A DNA stretch of 64,000 bases. Source: Thermoanaerobaculum sp964488355. Lineage in GTDB: Bacteria; Acidobacteriota; Thermoanaerobaculia; Thermoanaerobaculales; Thermoanaerobaculaceae. Below the pieces are notes generated by a model, which was not told where the DNA came from, did not search any database, and saw only the letters and a list, made by a program, of their open reading frames with translations. A program made the translations under genes and the position numbers. Where the stretch lies: positions 186,001-250,000 of the forward strand of contig CAZAUJ010000001.1 in the NCBI GenBank assembly GCA_964488355.1, written 5' to 3'. This document shows, piece by piece, positions 44,376 through 51,088 of this stretch; the stretch's first letter is position 1; every line of letters starts with the position of its first letter.

Positions 44376-45224
44376 TCAGAAAGCGGCAGCGGATATTGCC
44401 CCTGCTTTTGGCCAGAGGTCTAAGCCCAGCCGGGACGCGAGGTGCTGGAGACTCTGGTCGGCACGCAACTGCTCTTCCGCCGCCGCCAGCCGTCCTTCCA
44501 CTTCTCCCGCCTCTAGCGACGAAGGCGGGGCTTTTTGCCGGCGATTGACCGGGGGCCAGCGGTGAAGGAACACCAGCGTCCGGAGGGAAAGGGAGCATCC
44601 CAGGGCACGGAAAAGCGCTCGTACTTGCGGCCCACGCTGCGGTCGCTGGGAGGCCAACGACACATCGAAAGGCACGAGTCTGGCCCGCGCCCGCTCCGCC
44701 AGGGAGGTTGCCGCCGCGAGTGACTGGGCGAGGGTTTGCACAAACCGCTCGGGCGTGTAGTGAGCGCCCCACTCCAGGGATAGCAGCGACTCGTACACGG
44801 CAAGAGGTGATCGCCAACAGTAAACCCAGACCGGCGCCAAAGGCCCCAAAAGCTCCTCGTACTTCTGCCAGTCCAGCTCGGCTAGGGGGGTCTTCATACC
44901 TACGCGGCGCGGAGGTCGCCGCAGGAAGCGCTGGAGCACCTGAGGGCGAGAAGCCAAGGCCCAGGTGGTGGCCATCAGGTGCAGCAGGCGAGCGTGTGCG
45001 AACTGGTCCAACCCGCGCCATTGCTCGTAGCGGCTACCGCCGGCCGCCGCCAGTTGCCGAACCAAGTCAAAAAGGTGGCCGAAGCGGGCGGAGGGAACCT
45101 CGTCCAGAATCAACACGCCCCGGCCGGTGTTAAGCAGATCACGGGTGAGGCTGGTCCCCGACCGGGGCATGCCACAAACCACGATCGGGGGCCGTTGGGT
45201 AAAGGCAGGAAGTGGGAACCTCAT
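44376..45224 (-). CDS. PAPS-dependent sulfotransferase family protein
   Basis: A 282-aa protein. PPIVVCGMPRSGTSLTRDLL at residues 12-31 is the 5'-phosphosulfate-binding loop, with the Arg-Ser-Gly-Thr core; the 3'-phosphate site is probably in WVYCWRSPLAVYESLLSL. These enzymes transfer sulfate from PAPS to sugars, lipids or tyrosines. There is no signal peptide, so it acts in the cytoplasm or on lipid-linked precursors. The ATG overlaps the TGA of the S8 protease (ATGA), so the two are coupled. The C-terminal 40 residues are Ala/Glu-rich and may be helical. PAPS could come from the Sat-CysC fusion at 35401-37122. Confidence 0.85.
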   Translation of the reverse strand: MRFPLPAFTQRPPIVVCGMPRSGTSLTRDLLNTGRGVLILDEVPSARFGHLFDLVRQLAAAGGSRYEQWRGLDQFAHARLLHLMATTWALASRPQVLQRFLRRPPRRVGMKTPLAELDWQKYEELLGPLAPVWVYCWRSPLAVYESLLSLEWGAHYTPERFVQTLAQSLAAATSLAERARARLVPFDVSLASQRPQRGPQVRALFRALGCSLSLRTLVFLHRWPPVNRRQKAPPSSLEAGEVEGRLAAAEEQLRADQSLQHLASRLGLDLWPKAGAISAAAF

Positions 45225-48200
45225 GGCGCCTGCAGGAAGGCAGAAAACAACGTGAGGTTAAAAGCCCTGGAAAGGAAAACCGCCATTTGGTCCCGTTTGG
45301 TGCCTAGGTTGGGACAGAAGTTGCCGCCGCCGCAGCCCTTTGAGATGCCCTGCGCCGCTAGGAAGTGCACGTGGGGACAGCGCGCGTCTTGCGGGTCCAC
45401 ATCGGCAAAGAGGCTAACCCCGCCGACCCCGCACTGGTAGGTTCCCATACCCGGCACCGTGCCGCTGGCGGGCACGGCCGAACCCACCAAAGCGCGGGCG
45501 AGGAACACAGCCATTTGGGCGCGCGTTGTCACTGCCTGCGGACAAAAGTTGCCACCCCCGCAGCCGGCGGCGATGCCCTGGGCGGCCACGTAGTGCACAC
45601 CTGGACAGCCTGGGTGCGTGGGGGAGACGTCGGCAAATAGGGACGTGCCCCCCGCCTGGCAGTTGTACTCCCCCAGCCCGGGCACGGAGCCCTGGGAAGG
45701 CACCAGCCCACCTGTCAGGGCGCGCGCCAGGAAGGTGGCCATTTGCCAGCGCGTGACCGGACTGGCCGGGCAGTAGCTCTGCCCGCCGCAGCCGGCGGTG
45801 ACGCCGCTGTGCAGCAGGCTTTCCACGTAGCGGTAGGCCCAATGAGACGGAGGTACGTCGCCAAAGGACCAGCCCAGGTGAAGCAGCCAGGTTGCTTGGG
45901 TGTTGCCCGTCAAGGTCTCGGTGAGGGTCGCATCCCAATGGAGCTGCGGCCGGCCGCTGGGTGCCTCCACCTGCGCCAGGTAACAGTCGGTGCAGCTCCC
46001 CTGCCCGTTAGCCGGCAAGGAAGGATAAACCCCTGTGTTGTCCGCAAGCGTATAGACCGCCCCAGGGGGACCCGTGAAGCCGCTGGCGGTGCCGGTGTCG
46101 CTGGTGGGCTGGGCCGAGGGGTTGGCCCATGTAAACCGCAGCGTCAGGGTTTCACCTGGTTCCCAGACACCGTTGCCCGACGCACCATCGTCAAAGACCA
46201 GCGCGTGCGGTATCAGGGAGAGAACCTCCAAGCTGGCTTGGGCATGGTTGTTGTCCAGGTTACCCTCCGGGCTGGAAGTGGTGACGTCCACGCCAAGGGT
46301 ATAGGTCCCCACCGGGTTGGCCAAGAGATTGACGGTGCGCTGCGCTTGCGCGCCCGGAAGCAACGTTCCCAGCCTGCACGTTACCGTGCCGCCTGCCAGC
46401 GAGCAGGCCAAAGCCCCCCCGACGAAGGAAAGACCTGAGGGCAAGGGCAGGCTGGCAACCACGTTTTCTGCCATAGCGGAACCGCTGTTGCGTGCGCCAA
46501 GAGTGAGGGAGAAGCTGCGCCCCACCACTACGGAAGCATTGGCCGGAACCAAGCTGGCCTCAAGGTCAGCCTGGCCCGCCAGCACACCTGTTGTTTCGGA
46601 AACCTGATTGTTGCTAGGGGTAAGGTCCTGAGTGGCCGCACTGGCAGCAAACTGGGAGGAAATGTTGCCAGGGCTGGTTGGCGTCACGTTGACTTGAACG
46701 AGCGCCACCGACCCGGCGGCCAACGAACCCAAAGAACAGGTGACGGTTCCGCTGCTCGCGCTGCAGGCCGGATTGGAGCCGATAAAGGTCAGGCTCGGGT
46801 GGAGGGTGGCGACCAGGGTTACGGAAGAGGCGGCCAGGGGTCCCTGGTTGGCCACCTGCACGGTGTAGGTGAGGGTTGAGCCCAGGTTAACCGGGTCCGG
46901 TGCGTCCCAGACCGTGACGGACAGGTCTGCCTCGCTCACCGCTGCCAGCACGTCCAGCCGACCGGAGCCGTAGGTGTTGTTGGGAAAGACGTTGTCGGCA
47001 AGGCCCCCGCACACTTGACCCGTGGGGGTAACGGCGTGGCTGGCTGTCTGCGCCAGCCGCGCTCCCACCTCGCTCACCTGTCCCTTGAGGGACGGCTTGG
47101 CGGAGAGCAGCAGCGCCACCGCCCCAGCCACGTGGGGTCCTGCCATGCTGGTACCACTCATGGTGCCGTAACCGCCTCCGCGCAGGCTCGAGCGTATGGA
47201 AACGCCCGGCGCCGAAATATCTGGCTTGAGGCGGCCCGAACCATCGACCGTCACCGGGCCGCGACTGGAAAAGCTGGCAATGGTGTCGCTGGAGCTGGTG
47301 GCCCCCACGGAAAAGGCCGCATGGTAAATAGCCGGTGGGTCCTCCACCGAAGCGCAAGCGGGACCGGAGTTGCCGGCAGAAACGACCACCACAATGCCCG
47401 CGTTGCGCACGTTCTCCACCACCGCTTGGAGGATGGTGGGGTCGGTGCAGCCTTCGCTGGGCGGGCAACCCCAGGAGTTGTTGATCACGTGGGGTGCCTT
47501 GCTGGGATCCGGGTTTTGGCCTGAAAGGTCAGTGGGCGCCACGAACCATTGAAAACATTCGGCGTAGGTAGCCGGCGTACCCACCCCCTGGTCCATGTTG
47601 CGGCAACCGATCCATTTGGCCTGGGGAGCCATGCCGATTTGGTTGCCCGCGCCGTCGTCACCCACCATCGTCCCCATGGTGTGGGTGCCGTGGCCATCGT
47701 CGTCACAGGGAAAAGGCGAGTCAGACCCGCAAACCCCGCCACCGCTGTGGATGGCGTCATGCCAGTTGTAGTTGTGGTCGGCGCTGTTCCCGTCCCATCC
47801 ACGGTACTTGCCCTTGAGCGCCGGGTGGGTCCAGGAATAGCCGGTGTCCTGGCCCCCCACCACCACACCTTGGCCCTGGTAGCCCAAAGCCCAAACGCTG
47901 GGGGCACCTACCCGCGCGAGGCCCCATTCCACCAGCCGCGGCTCGCCACCCTCATCGGTGGCCTCCAACGGAGGACGGGCCAAGGGCACGCGGGGGTTGG
48001 CCAGCACTTTGGCCACCTCCGGCAGCTGGGCCAGCGCCTGCACCAGGCGCTCATCGCCCTTAGTCCAAACCATGTTCACGATCCAAAAAGATCGAGCCGG
48101 GGCCCCCTTCCTTTGCAGCAGCTCCAACACGGGCTTTTGCGTCACTTCGGCGACGCTGCGCAGGGTTTCCGTTACCCAGCGACCCCGCTCTTCTTTGCTG

Positions 48201-48361
48201 GCAAGCTGCAAGGCCGGGGAGGTGTCCGCCTGCGGGCGCAGCAGCACCAGCATTTCCGCCTCCCCCTGCTCTCGCAACTGCGCCAGGAGCACCGGATCCA
48301 CATGAGCGGCGCCAGCCGCCAGGCTTAAGAACAACGTCCCGAGGCCGAAAAGACTGTTCAT
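45221..48361 (-). CDS. Secreted subtilisin-like S8 protease with DUF11 repeats and Cys-type SLH repeats
   Basis: A 1046-aa protein: signal peptide (MNSLFGLGTLFLSLAAGAAH), propeptide-like region (25-130), S8 catalytic domain with Asp in VVVGGQDTGYSW (about 163), His in DDGHGTHTMGTM (about 223), oxyanion Asn in VINNSWGCP and Ser in GTSMAGPHVAGAV (about 403). Two DUF11 (conserved-repeat) domains follow (about 477-710, such as VNLGSTLTYTVQVANQGP), then a beta region, then three SLH-like repeats (830-1046) with TAGCGGQSYCPA, AAGCGGGNFCPQ and SKGCGGGNFCPN. The catalytic triad is complete, so it should be an active, surface-held protease. ATG at 48361 is preferred over 48367 by spacing to GGAGG. It overlaps the sulfotransferase gene. 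Confidence 0.93.
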   Translation of the reverse strand: MNSLFGLGTLFLSLAAGAAHVDPVLLAQLREQGEAEMLVLLRPQADTSPALQLASKEERGRWVTETLRSVAEVTQKPVLELLQRKGAPARSFWIVNMVWTKGDERLVQALAQLPEVAKVLANPRVPLARPPLEATDEGGEPRLVEWGLARVGAPSVWALGYQGQGVVVGGQDTGYSWTHPALKGKYRGWDGNSADHNYNWHDAIHSGGGVCGSDSPFPCDDDGHGTHTMGTMVGDDGAGNQIGMAPQAKWIGCRNMDQGVGTPATYAECFQWFVAPTDLSGQNPDPSKAPHVINNSWGCPPSEGCTDPTILQAVVENVRNAGIVVVVSAGNSGPACASVEDPPAIYHAAFSVGATSSSDTIASFSSRGPVTVDGSGRLKPDISAPGVSIRSSLRGGGYGTMSGTSMAGPHVAGAVALLLSAKPSLKGQVSEVGARLAQTASHAVTPTGQVCGGLADNVFPNNTYGSGRLDVLAAVSEADLSVTVWDAPDPVNLGSTLTYTVQVANQGPLAASSVTLVATLHPSLTFIGSNPACSASSGTVTCSLGSLAAGSVALVQVNVTPTSPGNISSQFAASAATQDLTPSNNQVSETTGVLAGQADLEASLVPANASVVVGRSFSLTLGARNSGSAMAENVVASLPLPSGLSFVGGALACSLAGGTVTCRLGTLLPGAQAQRTVNLLANPVGTYTLGVDVTTSSPEGNLDNNHAQASLEVLSLIPHALVFDDGASGNGVWEPGETLTLRFTWANPSAQPTSDTGTASGFTGPPGAVYTLADNTGVYPSLPANGQGSCTDCYLAQVEAPSGRPQLHWDATLTETLTGNTQATWLLHLGWSFGDVPPSHWAYRYVESLLHSGVTAGCGGQSYCPASPVTRWQMATFLARALTGGLVPSQGSVPGLGEYNCQAGGTSLFADVSPTHPGCPGVHYVAAQGIAAGCGGGNFCPQAVTTRAQMAVFLARALVGSAVPASGTVPGMGTYQCGVGGVSLFADVDPQDARCPHVHFLAAQGISKGCGGGNFCPNLGTKRDQMAVFLSRAFNLTLFSAFLQAP

Positions 48362-48493
48362 TGGCATCGTCCTCCACCGCAAAAGAGCCAAAAAACCTTC
48401 TCCCAGCAAACCCCCTCGCCGCGCCCCTGTCCATGGCAGCGCCGAGCGGCGTCCTGTCCCGGTTCCTTGGTAGCGTCCTTGTGTCCCAGGCGG

Positions 48494-48797
48494 TCAGCTT
48501 CGCAGCACCACCGCCAGATCGAACAGGGCCGGGGTGCTTTTGCTGTGCTGCCTGATCCAACTTTTGGCGTGCCAGGGCCAAGTCGTTCGGTAGCCCGTTT
48601 CCCGCGGCATAGCCCGCCCCCAGCTGGTACCCCGCCTCCTGCTTGCCAGCGAAGGCCAACGGCTGCAAAGGCTCCGGTACCCGGGCATACTCCCCGCGCC
48701 GGTAAACGGCCAAACCATCAGCTAACGGGGCATCACCAGCTCGCGAGGCGGATGCGGCAAGCATCACCACTAAGCAAGCGTTACGAATGGCTTTCAC
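48494..48797 (-). pseudogene. Frameshifted Sel1/TPR-like secreted protein remnant
   Basis: A GTG at 48797 after GGGGGA starts a signal peptide (VKAIRNACLVVMLAASASRA), then DGLAVYRRGEYARVPEPL, YQLGAGYAAGNGLPNDLA and ARQKLDQAAQQKH, which follows the Sel1-repeat pattern. At about codon 90 (near 48530) the frame breaks: the expected continuation PALFDLAVVLRS is in another frame and ends at the TGA 48494-48496. Staying in the first frame runs on into unrelated sequence. This fits a one-base indel in a degraded gene; a sequencing error is possible. Sel1 proteins mediate protein contacts. It lies upstream of the S8 protease gene on the same strand. Confidence 0.6.
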
Positions 48798-49062
48798 CCA
48801 TCCCCCAATGCACAGCCACATCCTACCCTTTGGCTGCCTCCATGTCACCATGGGGCGGCTGGCGGCCGGGTTCCCACGAAGTTGGCCTTGGGTGATTGGA
48901 GGACAACGCGCTGGCGAAGAGGGCTTGACACTACCAGGCTGTTGCGGAAAACCAGGCAGGCCAAGCCAGGGAAGCATTTCGGCGGGCACAGCTGCCAGTT
49001 TGCTCGGGCCAGGACCAAGAAGCCACCGGCACCTGCCTCCAGGGTGACCGCCAGCCACCCCT

Positions 49063-49206
49063 TTCCAGGACGTGGATGTCTTGGCCGCTTCGGGTATCAC
49101 CGGCGGCTGCTGTGCGGGAAATTTTTGTGGCGGAAGTTACGGGGCGCGGGGATCAATGGCGGTTTCCCTGTCCAAGGCCTTGGGTTTGCATTGGCCTCCC
49201 TTCTAG
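49063..49206 (+). pseudogene. Fossil Cys-type SLH module with its own stop and terminator
   Basis: Frame 1 reads FQDVDVLAASGITGGCCAGN, then FCGGSYGARGSMAVSLSKAL and GLHWPPF before TAG at 49204-49206. This lines up with the module FxDV...GITxGCGGGNFCPxxxVTRAQMAVFLxRAL of the three intact proteins, with a deletion between FQDV and the ASGIT helix. Upstream, the frame is closed by TGA at 49045-49047, and no protease or other domain can be read in any frame between 48800 and 49045. It is therefore the C-terminal relic of a fourth Cys-SLH gene. The usual Arg-Ala-Gln is ARGS here. Confidence 0.75.
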
Positions 49207-49232
49207 GCGACCCGGAAACCCGCCGAAGCGCC

Positions 49233-49265
49233 AACGCCCTAGCCCAAGCTGGGGCGTTTTCTTTT
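49233..49265 (+). terminator. Rho-independent terminator after the fossil SLH module
   Basis: An 11-bp stem, AACGCCCTAGC with GCTGGGGCGTT (one T-G wobble), closed by CCAA, then TTTTCTTTT. It lies 26 bp after the relic stop codon and immediately upstream of the promoter of the next gene. Confidence 0.85.
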
Positions 49266-49294
49266 CGAGCGTGACGCTGCTCACCGGGCAGCCC

Positions 49295-49323
49295 TTGACA
49301 AACGACTGTCTCGGACTTAGTCA
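49295..49323 (+). promoter_or_regulatory. Promoter of the matrixin-like protease, placed for a leaderless mRNA
   Basis: TTGACA (49295-49300), 17 nt, TAGTCA (49318-49323), then 6 nt to the ATG at 49330. The expected transcription start falls at or next to the start codon, and there is no standard ribosome site (only a weak AAGAG). Confidence 0.65.
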
Positions 49324-49329
49324 AGAGCC

Positions 49330-51039
49330 ATGAGGCGGTCCTTACCGTTAGCGCTGCTCGCCACCATTCCCTCGACCCTTTGGGCCATCACCGTTGCCCT
49401 GCCGCGTGACCTGGCTGCCCTGGCGCGGCAGGTGGACGCGGTGGTGCTCGCCCAAGCGGTCAAGGTAGAGCCTGGCGAGTCCTTTACCACCCTGGTGCGG
49501 TTTTCCCCGGTGATGCCCTTGAAAGGGCCCAGTTTTCATGGTTCCCTGGTGGTGCAGCTTCCCGGGGGCTTCAGGGAGGACGTGGGTATGGCGGTAGCCG
49601 GCTTTCCCCACTTCGAGCCGGGGCGCGTGTACCTGCTGTTTTTGCGCCCGCTGCCCAACGGGAGATGGCAGCCAGCAACGGCGGCGTTGGGGGTATTCGT
49701 GCTCACCGACCAGGGCACCCTGGCCCCTGTCCCTGAGGGGCTGGAGGTGGCCGTAGTGCGGGGCGAGAGCAGCAATTTTTTGCGCACCTACCGTGTGGAT
49801 CCTCTGTTGGCTGAGCTGACCAAAGCCATTGTGGGGTTGCCTTACAGCCTGGAAGCAGCGGTGGCTCCCGATCAACCTTTGCCCTCTCCGCCGGCCAACT
49901 GCGTGCGTATGACCCACAGCGACTCCCTCCCAGTCCGCTGGTTCGGCTTCGAAACCGGCTTGGCTCTCTCGTTGGCTGCCACCACTCCAGGCCAGGTGGG
50001 CCTAGCTGACGGCGGGGCCGGAGCAGTTAGCGCGGGAACCGGCGCCTGGAGCAGCTACAGCGCCGCCCGACTCAACATCAGTTACGGTGGGGTCCAGCCC
50101 CGCACCCTAGACTGCAGCCAGGGCAACCGCGGGGGCGAGGTTTGGTTCAACGACCCTTGCAATCAAATCGCTGACCTGGTGGGCTGTGCCGGGACCTTGG
50201 CTTTTGGCGGCTCTTACTATTCCCTTTCTACCCAAAGCTACGATGGGCAAAGCTGGCACCCCGGTTACCTGAGCGGCACCTATGGACCTTTCGTGGTGGT
50301 GAACAACGGGGCCGCCTGTGTCGGCAGTACCAACTTTGCCGAGATGATGACCCACGAAATCGGCCACACCCTTTTCTTTGGCCACCACACAGACCCCGGT
50401 GCGGTCATGTACTACATGTGTTGTCGTGGCGGAGGAGGACAAATTTATGCCACCGACAAGGTTTGCGCCAGCGACCAGTACCACACCTTTCTCGATGTCC
50501 CCTACGGCCATTGGGCCTGGTCCTACATCGAGGGGGTGGAAGATGCCGGGGTGACCACCGGGTGCGGTGGGGGCAACTACTGCCCCTCGGCCACCGTGAC
50601 GCGGGCGCAAATGGCTGTCTTCTTGCTGAGAGCCAAATTCGGCGCCGCGTATACCCCGCCTCCCTGTACGGGAGTGTTTTCCGACGTCCCCTGCCCGGGC
50701 CACTGGGCGGCCAACTGGATCGAAGCTCTCGCTGCAACTGGCATCAGCACCGGTTGTGGCAGCGGCAAATACTGCCCGGAGGCCAGCGTGACGCGGGCGC
50801 AAATGGCTGTCTTTCTCCTAAGGGCGAAGGAGGGCTCGTCCTACCTTCCCCCTCCCTGCGCCGGAGTCTTTGCCGACGTGCCCTGCCCCACCCATTGGGC
50901 TGCCAACTGGATCGAGGAGTTGGCCGCGCGGGGGGTCACCACCGGTTGTGGCGGCGCCAATTACTGCCCCGCCAGCGCCGTCACCCGAGGACAAATGGCC
51001 GTCTTCTTGGTGCGAAACTTTAGCCTGCCGCATCCGTAG
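49330..51039 (+). CDS. Secreted matrixin-like metalloprotease with Cys-type SLH repeats
   Basis: A 569-aa protein with an N-terminal signal peptide (MRRSLPLALLATIPSTLWA), a beta-rich region of unknown function (20-200), a zinc-protease domain (about 205-375) and three SLH-like repeats (387-569). The zinc motif is THEIGHTLFFGHHTDPG (HExxHxxxxxH, about 341-351), with a probable Met-turn at VMYYM, as in metzincins such as matrixins. The repeats carry TTGCGGGNYCPS, STGCGSGKYCPE and TTGCGGANYCPA followed by TRAQMAVFLL or TRGQMAVFL. All zinc ligands and the catalytic glutamate are present. Promoter and start codon suggest leaderless translation. The protein is likely fixed at the cell surface by the repeats. 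Confidence 0.88.
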   Translation: MRRSLPLALLATIPSTLWAITVALPRDLAALARQVDAVVLAQAVKVEPGESFTTLVRFSPVMPLKGPSFHGSLVVQLPGGFREDVGMAVAGFPHFEPGRVYLLFLRPLPNGRWQPATAALGVFVLTDQGTLAPVPEGLEVAVVRGESSNFLRTYRVDPLLAELTKAIVGLPYSLEAAVAPDQPLPSPPANCVRMTHSDSLPVRWFGFETGLALSLAATTPGQVGLADGGAGAVSAGTGAWSSYSAARLNISYGGVQPRTLDCSQGNRGGEVWFNDPCNQIADLVGCAGTLAFGGSYYSLSTQSYDGQSWHPGYLSGTYGPFVVVNNGAACVGSTNFAEMMTHEIGHTLFFGHHTDPGAVMYYMCCRGGGGQIYATDKVCASDQYHTFLDVPYGHWAWSYIEGVEDAGVTTGCGGGNYCPSATVTRAQMAVFLLRAKFGAAYTPPPCTGVFSDVPCPGHWAANWIEALAATGISTGCGSGKYCPEASVTRAQMAVFLLRAKEGSSYLPPPCAGVFADVPCPTHWAANWIEELAARGVTTGCGGANYCPASAVTRGQMAVFLVRNFSLPHP

Positions 51040-51075
51040 CTGAGGCGCTTCGCCCTGCTACACCCACGGTATTGA

Positions 51076-51081
51076 TAGAAT
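51076..51081 (+). promoter_or_regulatory. -10 box for the pyruvyl transferase fusion gene
   Basis: TAGAAT, 7 nt before the ATG at 51089, with no Shine-Dalgarno in between. The -35 region (about 51053-51058, CCCTGC) is not a match. Confidence 0.4.
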
Positions 51082-51088
51082 TAGGCGC

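Noticed and set aside
44356..45021. Long N-terminal extension of the CgeB-like glycosyltransferase
   Set aside because: The extension overlaps the sulfotransferase in the same strand, is low-complexity, and a ribosome site marks the ATG at 44355.
48925..48960. Promoter with TTGACA at 48925-48930
   Set aside because: No -10-like sequence at 16-19 nt; the position 17 nt downstream reads AAAACC.
48060..49100. A 346-aa minus-strand frame over the S8 protease start
   Set aside because: Only its middle part (48530-48797) is Sel1-like. Both ends are low-complexity, and its 3' part overlaps the protease signal peptide in another frame.
48882..49274. A 130-aa plus-strand ORF before the metalloprotease
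   Set aside because: Its product has Arg-rich shadow composition; the SLH relic lies in another frame of the same stretch.
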